Source: DASSKO01 sp035690425 (GTDB lineage Bacteria > Actinomycetota > Actinomycetes > Propionibacteriales > Nocardioidaceae). Taken from it: a DNA stretch of 34,504 bases. The stretch covers positions 1 through 34,504 of the forward strand of contig DASSKO010000027.1 of the NCBI GenBank assembly GCA_035690425.1, given 5' to 3'. A model generated the notes under the pieces. It saw only the letters and a list, made by a program, of their open reading frames with translations. It was not told where the DNA came from and did not search any database. This document shows, in pieces, positions 8,140 through 15,261 of the stretch; the stretch's first letter is position 1; each line of letters opens with the position of its first letter. Both the position numbers and the translations under genes were made by a program.

Positions 8140-9321
8140 ATGAAGGCAGTCACCTGGCACGGAAAGCGTGACGTGCGCGTGGACGACGTCAGGGACCCGG
8201 TGATTGAGCAGCCGACCGACGCCATCGTCCGCATCACCACGAGCGGCCTGTGTGGTTCCGACCTGCACCTGTACGAGGTGCTCGGGCCGTTCATGACGCC
8301 GGGCGACGTGCTCGGCCACGAGCCGATGGGCGTCGTCGAAGAAGTGGGCAGCCAGGCCGGAGACCTCGCGGTCGGTGACCGGGTGGTGATCCCGTTCCAG
8401 ATCGCCTGCGGCAGCTGCTTCATGTGCGACCAGGGGTTGCAGACCCAGTGTGAGACCACGCAGGTGCGTGAGCATGGCACGGGCGCGGCGCTGTTCGGCT
8501 ACAGCAAGCTGTACGGCGCGGTGCCAGGTGGTCAGGCCGAGTACCTACGGGTGCCGCACGCCGGCTACAACCCGATCAAGGTGCCCGACGGGCCGCCGGA
8601 CGACCGGTTCCTCTATCTCTCCGACGTGCTGACCACCGCCTGGCAGGCGGTCGAGTACGCCGACGTGCCGGAGGGCGGGACCCTGGCGGTGCTCGGGCTC
8701 GGGCCGATCGGTGACATGTCCGCGCGGATCGCGCTGCACCGCGGCCGACGCGTGATTGGCGTCGACCTGGTGCCGGAGCGGATCGAGCGTGCCCGGCAGC
8801 GCGGAGTCGAGGTGCTCGACCTGCGCGAGCACGAGGACATCGCGGACACGATCCGTGGCCTCACCGACGGCCGTGGACCCGACTCGGTGATCGATGCGGT
8901 CGGCATGGAGGCACACGGTTCTCCTGTCGCCAAGGCCGCGCACCAGCTCACCGGCATGCTCCCGGACGCGCTCGGTGCAGCGATGATGCAGAAGGCAGGG
9001 GTGGACCGCCTCGCGGCCCTGCACGCCGCTGTCGACGTCGTCCGCCGTGGCGGCACGATCTCGGCCATCGGCGTGTACGGCGGCGCGGCCGACCCGATGC
9101 CGATGCTGACGATGTTCGACAAGCAGCTGCAGCTTCGGATGGGCCAGGCCAACGTCAAGCGGTGGGTCGACGACATCATGCCGTTGCTGACCGACGAGGC
9201 GGACCCGCTCGGGGTCGACGACTTCGCCACCCACCGGGTGCCGCTGAGTGAGGCGCCGGACGCCTACAAGATGTTCCAGGAGAAGGCCGACGGGGCGGTG
9301 AAGGTGGTGTTCAAGCCGTGA
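8140..9321 (+). CDS. zinc-dependent alcohol dehydrogenase (formaldehyde-dehydrogenase-like)
   Basis: A 393-residue medium-chain dehydrogenase. Catalytic zinc ligands are Cys38 (GLCGSDLH), His60 and Glu61 (LGHEPMG). The structural zinc lobe has four cysteines at 90, 93, 96 and 104 (CGSCFMCDQGLQTQC). The cofactor fold is marked by LAVLGLGPIGDMSARIA and an acidic residue in VIGVD, indicating NAD(H). The long insertion around VAKAAHQLTGMLPDALGAAMMQKAG is typical of the glutathione-independent formaldehyde-dehydrogenase-like branch. The substrate is unknown. A GGGAGAG just before ATG 8140 fixes the start. It stands alone in orientation and is followed by a probable hairpin terminator. Confidence 0.92.
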   Translation: MKAVTWHGKRDVRVDDVRDPVIEQPTDAIVRITTSGLCGSDLHLYEVLGPFMTPGDVLGHEPMGVVEEVGSQAGDLAVGDRVVIPFQIACGSCFMCDQGLQTQCETTQVREHGTGAALFGYSKLYGAVPGGQAEYLRVPHAGYNPIKVPDGPPDDRFLYLSDVLTTAWQAVEYADVPEGGTLAVLGLGPIGDMSARIALHRGRRVIGVDLVPERIERARQRGVEVLDLREHEDIADTIRGLTDGRGPDSVIDAVGMEAHGSPVAKAAHQLTGMLPDALGAAMMQKAGVDRLAALHAAVDVVRRGGTISAIGVYGGAADPMPMLTMFDKQLQLRMGQANVKRWVDDIMPLLTDEADPLGVDDFATHRVPLSEAPDAYKMFQEKADGAVKVVFKP

Positions 9322-9358
9322 GTGACGCGTCGGGCCGGGAAGCGCCTCACGGCGCGTG

Positions 9359-9380
9359 GCCGCTCGTAGCGGCTTATATT
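9359..9380 (+). terminator. probable terminator between converging genes
   Basis: GCCGCT-CGT-AGCGGC forms a six-base-pair, GC-rich hairpin with a three-base loop, followed by TTATATT. It lies 37 bases after the dehydrogenase stop in a 141-base convergent gap. The stem is short, so it is plausible rather than certain. Confidence 0.45.
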
Positions 9381-9462
9381 GGGACCCGGGGCTACCGCGG
9401 CCCGACGCAGGTACCAGCCTAACCGTGTCAGCGGCCACGGCAAGTCGAGAACGACAATCGCC

Positions 9463-10059
9463 TCAGATCAGCTGCCCGCCGCGCTCCGAGCGCGCCGCCG
9501 ACTCCAGCTGCTCGGCCAGCGTCACCAGCCGCGCCGCCTGGTCGGCCGAGGCATCGGCCAGCTCCGCCCGGCCCGCGGACACCACCCGGCAGAAGGCCGC
9601 AGCGCGGTCCAGGGTCATGGCCAGGTCTCCGGTGGCGACGCCGCGCAGGACGGTGTCGGTGAGCTGACGCACCTCGTCGGCCCCCGGCGGATCGACGACT
9701 CCGGCGACGACCTCGGCAACCGGCGTGTGCCGGCGCCCGGCGGCGTACTCCCGTGCCGCGCCCTGCGGGTCGTGGTGCACCCACGAACGCACCAGGTACA
9801 GCCGCCAGAGTGCACCCGGCAATGAGTCCGCGGGGGAGTCGGCCCACAGGTCCGCCACCGTGTCCAGCCCGTGCTCCTCGGCGAGCCGCACGATGCGGCC
9901 CGCGATCTCGGCGTCACCACTGGACCGGGCGCCCCGCACCATCAACGCGGCGGTGCGGTGGGCCGCCTCCGCTCGTTGACCGGGATCGTCACCACCTCGC
10001 ATCGCGTCGAAGGCGGCGTCTCCCGGCATCACCGGGCGACGCGGCTTGTCATCGCTCAC
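9463..10059 (-). CDS. conserved actinobacterial protein of unknown function
   Basis: A 198-residue soluble, mostly alpha-helical protein, starting MSDDKPRRPVMPGDAAFDAM. Charged N-terminus, then repeated Ala-rich helices (AEAAHRTAALMVRGARSSGD, LWRLYLVRSWVHHDP, YAAGRRHTPVAEVVAGVVDPPG). I see no catalytic motif, signal peptide or membrane segment. I recognise it only as resembling conserved hypothetical proteins of actinobacteria. GTG 10059 is chosen because CACCAT (10066-10071) ends six bases upstream, a leaderless pattern; the upstream ATG at 10110 would translate through the putative regulatory dyad. It is divergent from the acidic-protein/kinase operon and shares its operator region. Confidence 0.75.
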   Translation of the reverse strand: MSDDKPRRPVMPGDAAFDAMRGGDDPGQRAEAAHRTAALMVRGARSSGDAEIAGRIVRLAEEHGLDTVADLWADSPADSLPGALWRLYLVRSWVHHDPQGAAREYAAGRRHTPVAEVVAGVVDPPGADEVRQLTDTVLRGVATGDLAMTLDRAAAFCRVVSAGRAELADASADQAARLVTLAEQLESAARSERGGQLI

Positions 10060-10065
10060 CCGCCC

Positions 10066-10071
10066 ATGGTG
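10066..10071 (-). promoter_or_regulatory. -10-like hexamer of the gene starting at 10059
   Basis: CACCAT on the minus strand, six bases before the GTG start. The TGAGAG-N2-CTCTCA dyad lies 24 bases upstream of it, just beyond the expected -35 position. The equivalent distance at the second dyad (to TATTGT of the channel gene) is 26 bases. Confidence 0.35.
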
Positions 10072-10094
10072 CAACATCGCCGCAAGGACGGTGC

Positions 10095-10131
10095 GTGAGA
10101 GCGCTCTCATGGTGCCCTCACCCGGGTCTCA
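10095..10131. promoter_or_regulatory. predicted response-regulator operator A
   Basis: A perfect 14-bp palindrome TGAGAGCGCTCTCA (10096-10109) is followed on the plus strand by two more half-sites: CTCTCA at 10104, CCCTCA at 10115 and GTCTCA at 10126, an exact 11-bp period. Tandem half-sites one helical turn apart are typical of OmpR/PhoB-family regulators. The last half-site sits where a -35 would be, with TGGGTAT about 18 bases further on, suggesting activation of the acidic-protein/kinase operon. It matches operator B at 14081-14106. Confidence 0.55.
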
Positions 10132-10210
10132 GCAGCGCGCGCCAGCCTGTGGGTATCGGAGCCGACGACCAGAGCGGCTCCCGGACAGGCGGAAACGCCG
10201 AGGAGCAGCC

Positions 10211-10609
10211 ATGGACATCAGCAGGACCGCGTACAGATCCGTCGTGACCGGTGTGGCCACGGTCTTCGGCCTCGGGCTGGTGGGAGCCGGCGCGGCCGCC
10301 GTCGCCGCACCCAACGACTACCTGGCCCATCGCGACGACACGTCCAACGAGATCGTGCTCGCCGGCGACGACGACGGGGACGACGACGGGGACGACGGCA
10401 CCGCCAACACCAACACCAACACCAAGACCGGACACAGCGGCACCGGCAACAGCCGGGACGGCACCAACAGCGTCGTCTCCCGGGCGAGCCGCAACCGCGA
10501 CCACAGCCGCGACGACCGGACCAAGGACATGACCCGCGACGGCGGCGACCGCACCCGCGACTTCAGCCGCAACCTCACCAACGACCGTTCGCGCAACGAC
10601 ACCCGATGA
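10211..10609 (+). CDS. acidic exported or membrane-anchored protein A
   Basis: A 132-residue protein. Residues 9-33 form a hydrophobic segment ending in AAAVAAP, either a signal peptide with Ala-x-Ala-like cleavage or a membrane anchor. A short conserved-looking stretch (YLAHRDDTSNEIVLAG) is followed by an acidic block GDDDGDDDGDDG near 52-63, a TNTNTNT run, and a C-terminal half of degenerate R/T-R-D repeats ending NDRSRNDTR. I do not recognise a known domain; the tail is probably disordered and may bind cations or the wall. AGGAG five bases before ATG supports the start. Its stop overlaps the kinase start (ATGA), so the two are translationally coupled. It parallels protein B at 13620-14045. 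Confidence 0.75.
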   Translation: MDISRTAYRSVVTGVATVFGLGLVGAGAAAVAAPNDYLAHRDDTSNEIVLAGDDDGDDDGDDGTANTNTNTKTGHSGTGNSRDGTNSVVSRASRNRDHSRDDRTKDMTRDGGDRTRDFSRNLTNDRSRNDTR

Positions 10610-11496
10610 CGCAGATGCGCGACGAAAGCTGGCAGCTGGCAGCCGGGGACGAGGTCGTCCCCGGCTGCACGGCGATCGAGAAGCTCGGTGGCGGCAACGC
10701 GTACGAGGCGTTTCGCGCGTTCGACGAGCGGCTGTTCGCGCCGGTCGTGGTCAAGATCGTGCGGCCGAACCTGGTCGAGGACTCGGGGACTTTACGTGGC
10801 CTCCGCCGCGAGGTCGAGATGGTCGGCCGGCTCAACCACCCGGTGGTCGTGCGCGGCTTCCACGCGCGGACCGAGGGCGCCAGGCCCTACCTGGCGTTGG
10901 AGAGCCTGGACGGGCCGCGGCTCTCCACCCTGCTGCGCCGACACGGCAAGCTGCCGATGGAGCAGCTGCTGCCGCTGGGGCTGGAGATGTGCTCTGCGTT
11001 GCACTACCTGCGCGGCTGTGGCGTCGTGCACCTCGACATCAAGCCCGCCAACATCATCATGGGCGCACCGCCCCGGCTGATCGACCTCAGCATCGCGCGG
11101 TCCGCGACGGACGCCGCCGAGCTCGACCACGTCGTCGGCACCGACGCCTACCTCGCTCCGGAGCAGGCGGACCCGGCGCACACCGGGCCTCCGGGCTTCG
11201 CTGCCGACATCTGGGGGCTGGGCGCCACGATGTTCGAGGCGCTCACCGGCTGTCGCCCGTTCGCCGAGGGCGTGCAGGACGAAGCCGCGCCGCCGCAACA
11301 GCGCTGGCCGCAGCTCGTCGCACAGCCCGCGGAGCTGCCCAGGCGGGTGCCCGACGTGGTGAGCAAGCCGATCCTGGCGTGCCTGGATCCGTCCGCGGAC
11401 GCGCGACCGACACCGCGGGAGCTGGCCGGCTTGCTCGAGCCGCTCGTGGACGCGTTGCCCCGGCCCAAGCTCGCCGGCTTCCGGCCCAGGATCTGA
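10606..11496 (+). CDS. Ser/Thr protein kinase, cytosolic, with variant motifs
   Basis: A 296-residue protein that is almost only a kinase domain, without a membrane segment or sensor. The ATP lysine is Lys50 (VVVKIVRP), the C-helix glutamate probably Glu69, the catalytic loop VVHLDIKPANI (Asp144, Lys146, Asn149), the magnesium motif LIDLS (Asp160) and the APE motif at 184-186 with Asp201 in DIWGLG. Thus HRD is HLD and DFG is DLS, but all catalytic acids and the lysine are kept, so it should be active. The glycine loop is unusual (LGGGNAYEAF). Actinobacterial Ser/Thr kinases are commonly anchored by a TM helix; here the coupled upstream acidic membrane protein could provide the sensory part. 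Converges with the response-regulator gene, 11 bases apart. Confidence 0.9.
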   Translation: MTQMRDESWQLAAGDEVVPGCTAIEKLGGGNAYEAFRAFDERLFAPVVVKIVRPNLVEDSGTLRGLRREVEMVGRLNHPVVVRGFHARTEGARPYLALESLDGPRLSTLLRRHGKLPMEQLLPLGLEMCSALHYLRGCGVVHLDIKPANIIMGAPPRLIDLSIARSATDAAELDHVVGTDAYLAPEQADPAHTGPPGFAADIWGLGATMFEALTGCRPFAEGVQDEAAPPQQRWPQLVAQPAELPRRVPDVVSKPILACLDPSADARPTPRELAGLLEPLVDALPRPKLAGFRPRI

Positions 11497-11507
11497 CCAC
11501 CACGGCC

Positions 11508-12167
11508 TCACGTGGCGAGTCGGTAGCCCATGCCCCGCACGGTCTCGATCCGGGCCTGGCCGAGCTTCTTGCGCAGGTAGCGGACATAGACGTCGACGAC
11601 GTTGCTCTCGGGGTCGAAGTCGTAGCCCCACACGTGGGAGAGCAGCTGCCCGCGCGAGAGCACCTGGCCAGGGTTGCGCAGGAAGACCTCGGCCAGGGCG
11701 AACTCCCGGGCCGACAGGTCGACCGTGCGCCCCTCGACCGACGCGCGGCGCGTACGCAGGTCCAGCGTCAGGGTGCCCTGCTGCAGCATCGTCATTTCAG
11801 GGGACCGCTCCGTGCGCAGCCGGAGCCGGATGCGGGCCATCAGCTCGTCGAAGCGGAACGGTTTGGGCATGTAGTCGTCGGCACCGCCTTCGAGCCCGGC
11901 GACCGTGTCGCTGACCGACCCACGTGCGGTGAGAATGATCACCGGGATGGCTCCCTTCGCCTCCCGGAGCCGCCGCAGCACCGTGAAGCCGTCCATGCGG
12001 GGCAGCCCGATATCAAGGACCACCAGGTCGAAGTCGCCGGACAGGGCGTGCCCGAGAGCGGCGGCACCGTCGTCGACCACGGTAGGGGTGAAGCCGTGCG
12101 CCTTGAGCCCCTTCTCGATGAAGGAGGCGATGCGCCGTTCGTCCTCGGCGATCAGGATTCGGTTCAT
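11508..12167 (-). CDS. OmpR/PhoB-family response regulator
   Basis: A 219-residue two-domain regulator. The receiver domain has the acidic pocket (AEDE), phospho-acceptor Asp52 in VVLDIGLP, ILTARG and the conserved lysine in MPKPFRFDEL. The DNA-binding winged helix follows, with LSAREFALAEVFLRNPGQVLSR, then VDVYVRYLRKKLG and VRGMGYRL. It is the partner of the histidine kinase whose stop codon overlaps its start by four bases (ATGA). As OmpR-family proteins bind tandem direct repeats about one helical turn apart, it is the prime candidate to bind the 11-bp-spaced half-sites at 10095-10131 and 14081-14106, thereby controlling its own operon and the kinase operon. That link is inferred. Confidence 0.95.
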   Translation of the reverse strand: MNRILIAEDERRIASFIEKGLKAHGFTPTVVDDGAAALGHALSGDFDLVVLDIGLPRMDGFTVLRRLREAKGAIPVIILTARGSVSDTVAGLEGGADDYMPKPFRFDELMARIRLRLRTERSPEMTMLQQGTLTLDLRTRRASVEGRTVDLSAREFALAEVFLRNPGQVLSRGQLLSHVWGYDFDPESNVVDVYVRYLRKKLGQARIETVRGMGYRLAT

Positions 12168-13627
12168 GAGGGCTCCGGGTGGTGCGGGTGGGCGAGCGGG
12201 ACGACCAGGGTGAAGACCGCCCCGTGGCCGGGGTCGGAGCGCAGGTGCACCTCACCACCGTGTGCGACCGCGATGGCCCGGACGATCGACAGCCCCAGCC
12301 CGGAGCCGTCATGGCCACGTGCCTGATGGCCGCGCTGGAAGCGCTCGAAGACCCGTTCGGCGTCCGCGCGCTGTACGCCGGGGCCGGCGTCGCGCACCCA
12401 CCACTCGACGCCACCGTCGCGCACGGCCGAGCCGATCGCGATCTCAGCGCCCGGGTGGGTGTGCTGGACCGCGTTCTTCGCCAGTTGCACCAGCGCCTGG
12501 GTGACCCGCTGCGGGTCCGCGTCGGCGATGGCGTCGGCACGCGAGTCGAGGATCCAGGCGCGATCGCCGAGCGCCCGCACCTTCGCCAGCACGTGGTCGG
12601 TCAGCGCGGCTGCGTCCACATCCGTGGTCCGCACGAAGTCGGGCTGTCCGGACTTGGCCAGCACGATCAGGTCGTCGACGAGGCGGCCCATCCGGTCGAG
12701 CTCGTCGAGCACCAGGCTCCGGGTCGCCTCCATGTCGGCGACGTTGCCGGTGTCGGCGACCTCCAGATGCCCGCGCACGATCGTGATCGGTGTCCGCAGC
12801 TCGTGGCCGGCATCGTCGAGAAAGCCGCGCTGCAGTGAGAAGGACTGCTCGAGCCGGTCGAGCATGGAGTTGAACGTGTGCGCCAGGTCCGACAGGTCGT
12901 CGTTGCCATCGACGTCGATGCGTCGCGACAGGTCGGTGTCGTTGATCTCGCGGGCCGCGTTACGCAGATGGCGCACCGGGCTGAGCAGGCGCCCGGCCGT
13001 GAACCAGGCGCCCAGGGCCACTAGCAGCAACGCGAGCGCAGCCACGACTGAGTACGTGCGCATGGTCTCCAGCACGTCGGCATGCTCGAGGTCGTGGAAG
13101 TACCCGATGACGTAGCCGGCCTGCTGACTGCCGGACCGCACCGGCTTCACCGCGAAGACCAGCTCGCCGAGGCTCGTCCGCACGCGGTCGAACCCACCCT
13201 GCGGAAGCTGTCGGTCGATGGCGTCGAGGATCGCTGCCCGGTCGGTGCCGTCCAGCGCCTCCAGCTCCCGGGTCGTCTGCGCCTCGCCGCGGGGGAAGAC
13301 CCCGAGCAGGATCTCGTGGCTCTCGGGCGCATTACGCTCCAGCGCGGTCTCGATGAGCGCTCGGGCGGTCCGGAAGGGCTCGCCGGTCTCGGGGTCGATG
13401 CCCGCGGTCCGCAGCGCCTCGAACTCGCGCATCTCCTGGTTGATGCTTTCGGTGATCCGCTCGTCGACCCGGTTGCTCTCCAGCAGGTAGACGCTGAAGC
13501 CGACACCGAGCAGGGCGAGCCCGGTCAGCAGGATCACCCAGGCGGTGATGCGGGTGCGGACCGATCGGGTCTGCTCTTGCAGTCGCTGACGCAGTGCAGG
13601 TGCGTGGCTCTCGGGTCGTTCAGCCAT
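12164..13627 (-). CDS. sensor histidine kinase
   Basis: A 487-residue membrane histidine kinase. TM1 is about 27-49 and TM2 about 191-213, enclosing an extracytoplasmic region of some 140 residues with no domain I recognise. HAMP follows (about 212-265). The phosphorylation site is His275 in DDAGHELRTP. The ATPase domain has Asn385 (LAKNAVQH), DAGPGV (413-418) and GSGLGLSIV (441-449). Its ATG overlaps the stop of the upstream acidic protein by eight bases (ATGGCTGA), and its stop overlaps the regulator's start by four, so three genes are translationally coupled. The in-frame extension upstream of 13627 is the antisense-frame reading of Asp codons and is rejected. The ligand is unknown; an association with the acidic protein is an inference from coupling. 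Confidence 0.94.
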   Translation of the reverse strand: MAERPESHAPALRQRLQEQTRSVRTRITAWVILLTGLALLGVGFSVYLLESNRVDERITESINQEMREFEALRTAGIDPETGEPFRTARALIETALERNAPESHEILLGVFPRGEAQTTRELEALDGTDRAAILDAIDRQLPQGGFDRVRTSLGELVFAVKPVRSGSQQAGYVIGYFHDLEHADVLETMRTYSVVAALALLLVALGAWFTAGRLLSPVRHLRNAAREINDTDLSRRIDVDGNDDLSDLAHTFNSMLDRLEQSFSLQRGFLDDAGHELRTPITIVRGHLEVADTGNVADMEATRSLVLDELDRMGRLVDDLIVLAKSGQPDFVRTTDVDAAALTDHVLAKVRALGDRAWILDSRADAIADADPQRVTQALVQLAKNAVQHTHPGAEIAIGSAVRDGGVEWWVRDAGPGVQRADAERVFERFQRGHQARGHDGSGLGLSIVRAIAVAHGGEVHLRSDPGHGAVFTLVVPLAHPHHPEPS

Positions 13628-14045
13628 CGTCCGCGTCGTCGTCCCGGTCGTCCCGGTCGTCCCGGTCGTCGCGGTCGTCGTTCCGGTCGTCCGCGTCCCG
13701 GTCGTCGTCCCACGGATGCGGACTGCGCTCGATCTCCTCGATCCGGCCGTCGTCGTCCTTGCCACCGTCATCGTCATCGCCGTCATCACCGTGGTCGTCG
13801 TCGCGGTGGTCGTCGTCGTCCGCACTGCTGGGCGCTCCCGGCGACCGCCCCGGCGTACCCGTGCCAGCAGCCGAGGGCGTGCCGGACGGCGACGAGCGAG
13901 CAGGGGTGGTGGCCGCCGGTGTGAGCACGATGGGCTCGCCGATCTCCGGCTCGGGGACGTCGGTGCCGAACGCGAGTCCGGCGAGCAGCCCGCCGATGCC
14001 GGCGACGGCGATCGTGGCGAGCGCGACCTTGAGTGGACCCAGCAT
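13620..14045 (-). CDS. acidic single-pass membrane or exported protein B
   Basis: A 141-residue protein: a hydrophobic segment at about 5-27, a short conserved-looking part (PEPEIGEPIVL), a Pro/Ser/Thr/Ala linker (about 43-73) and an Asp-rich tail from about residue 74, including DDDDHRDDDHGDD and DDR repeats to the end. No Ala-x-Ala cleavage site is obvious, so it may stay anchored with an acidic tail outside. No known domain is recognised; a polyanionic tail could bind divalent cations or basic peptides. It is first in a coupled operon with the histidine kinase and response regulator. ATG 14045 is preferred to ATG 14081 because GGGAG lies upstream of it, though the ten-base spacing is long. 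Confidence 0.75.
   Translation of the reverse strand: MLGPLKVALATIAVAGIGGLLAGLAFGTDVPEPEIGEPIVLTPAATTPARSSPSGTPSAAGTGTPGRSPGAPSSADDDDHRDDDHGDDGDDDDGGKDDDGRIEEIERSPHPWDDDRDADDRNDDRDDRDDRDDRDDDADDG
13645..13680. repeat. 9-bp tandem repeat encoding Asp-Asp-Arg units
   Basis: Four consecutive units of CGGTCGTCC/G, read on the minus strand as DDR repeats near the C-terminus of acidic protein B. Degenerate copies continue to about 13700. The length may vary between strains by slippage. Confidence 0.7.
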
Positions 14046-14080
14046 GGTGTGCAGTCTCCCTACGGCAGGCGAGCCAAGCA

Positions 14081-14106
14081 TGACACGGCCATGAGAGTCC
14101 TCTCAT
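14081..14106. promoter_or_regulatory. predicted response-regulator operator B
   Basis: ATGAGAG-TC-CTCTCAT (14091-14106) is a 7-bp inverted repeat with a two-base centre. Reading the minus strand, CTCTCA is followed exactly 11 bp later by GTGTCA (plus-strand TGACAC, 14081-14086), and about 18 bases after that by TAGGGA, a possible -10 for the acidic-protein-B/histidine-kinase operon. The dyad core TGAGAG-N2-CTCTCA and the 11-bp spacing are the same as in operator A. It also lies just upstream of the expected -35 of the divergent potassium-channel gene. Confidence 0.55.
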
Positions 14107-14131
14107 GTGCGCTGCGTGCGGTCGGGGGCTC

Positions 14132-14137
14132 TATTGT
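14132..14137 (+). promoter_or_regulatory. -10-like hexamer of the potassium-channel gene
   Basis: TATTGT ends seven bases before GTG 14145, predicting a leaderless transcript and favouring this start over ATG 14139 or ATG 14091, the latter being inside the operator-like dyad. Confidence 0.4.
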
Positions 14138-14144
14138 CATGGGC

Positions 14145-15257
14145 GTGAGTGAGCAGACCAGGCGGCGCCGCAGGGCCCGGGGGGGTGGTGCCACCGGTCT
14201 GGTGCGGCTGCCCCCGAGTGACATCTCGCCGTGGTGGGCGCTGGGACGCCGGTTCCTGATCGCCCTCGGTCTGCTGGTAAGCATGGTGCTGCTGGTCTAT
14301 CTGGACCGGGAGGACTATCGCGACGCAGTCAACAATGACGGCGTCGGCTTGATCGACGCGCTGTACTACGCGACCGTCACGCTGACGACGACGGGGTACG
14401 GCGACATCACCCCGGTCACGCCTTCGGCCAGGCTGATCAACGCGTTCGTGGTGACGCCGCTGCGCATCGCGTTCCTGGTCGTGCTGGTCGGCACCACGCT
14501 CGAAGTGCTGGCCTCGCAGGGTCGTGAGATCATCCGCGTCGCCCGATGGAGGAGGCAGATGAAGGACCACACCGTGGTCGTCGGCTACGGCACCAAGGGC
14601 CGGGCGGCTGTGACGACGCTGCTGAGCAACGGCGTCGAGAGAGGCAAGATCGCCGTCGTCGATCCGGACCCGCACGCGGTCAACAACGCGCACGAGGACG
14701 GGTTGACGGCGATCGCCGGCGATGGCACCCGGCGCGACATCCTGCGTCGTGCGGAGGTGGCAAGAGCCCGGCAGGCCATCATCACCATCGACCGCGACGA
14801 TGCGGCGGTGCTCGCCACGCTCACCGTGCGCCAGCAGAACTCCGACGCCTACGTCGTGGTCGCGGTCCGCGAGCAGCAGAACGTTCCGCTGTTGCGGCAG
14901 AGCGGCGCCGACTCGGTGATCACCTCGTCGGAGGCGGTCGGGCGGTTGCTCGGACTGTCGGCGGTAAGTCCGAGTCTGGGCGAGGTGATGGAGGACCTGC
15001 TGGCCTACGGACACGGCCTCGAAGTGGCTGAACGACCGCTGCTCCCACGCGAGGCGGGCAAGCAGCCACAGCGGCTGCTCGACCAGGTGGTCGCGGTGGT
15101 GCGGGACAAGGTGGTCTACCGCTACTACGACCCGACCGTGACCCAGCTCGAGCCTGGTGACCGGGTGGTGGTGATCCGACCGGCTGCGGAGACTCCGTGG
15201 GCGCCGCGGCCCGGCACCAACGAGGGCGACAAAGGAGACAGCCCCGGCCATCGGTAG
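14145..15257 (+). CDS. two-TM potassium channel with RCK/TrkA-N domain
   Basis: A 370-residue ion channel. A basic N-terminus precedes TM1 (about 34-53), the pore helix and selectivity filter TTTGYGD (81-87), and TM2 (about 98-123). The RCK regulator of K+ conductance follows, with the nucleotide-binding VVVGYGTKGRAAV near 144-156 and an acidic residue in AVVDPDP, then a TrkA-C-like tail (VVRDKVVYRYYDPTVTQLEPGDRVVVI). Tetramers should conduct K+, gated by a ligand at the RCK ring. GTG 14145 is chosen on the leaderless promoter pattern; ATG 14139 would add two residues. It is divergent from the acidic-protein-B/two-component operon and shares its regulatory region. Confidence 0.92.
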   Translation: MSEQTRRRRRARGGGATGLVRLPPSDISPWWALGRRFLIALGLLVSMVLLVYLDREDYRDAVNNDGVGLIDALYYATVTLTTTGYGDITPVTPSARLINAFVVTPLRIAFLVVLVGTTLEVLASQGREIIRVARWRRQMKDHTVVVGYGTKGRAAVTTLLSNGVERGKIAVVDPDPHAVNNAHEDGLTAIAGDGTRRDILRRAEVARARQAIITIDRDDAAVLATLTVRQQNSDAYVVVAVREQQNVPLLRQSGADSVITSSEAVGRLLGLSAVSPSLGEVMEDLLAYGHGLEVAERPLLPREAGKQPQRLLDQVVAVVRDKVVYRYYDPTVTQLEPGDRVVVIRPAAETPWAPRPGTNEGDKGDSPGHR

Positions 15258-15261
15258 TGAG

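Noticed and set aside
13640..13700. Repeats as a possible CRISPR-like array
   Set aside because: The 9-bp units are contiguous, in frame and encode Asp-Asp-Arg repeats; there are no spacers and no cas genes.
13628..13825. N-terminal extension of the histidine kinase (Thr-rich)
   Set aside because: The Thr/Met-rich residues come from reading the Asp codons of acidic protein B in another frame; the kinase starts at 13627.
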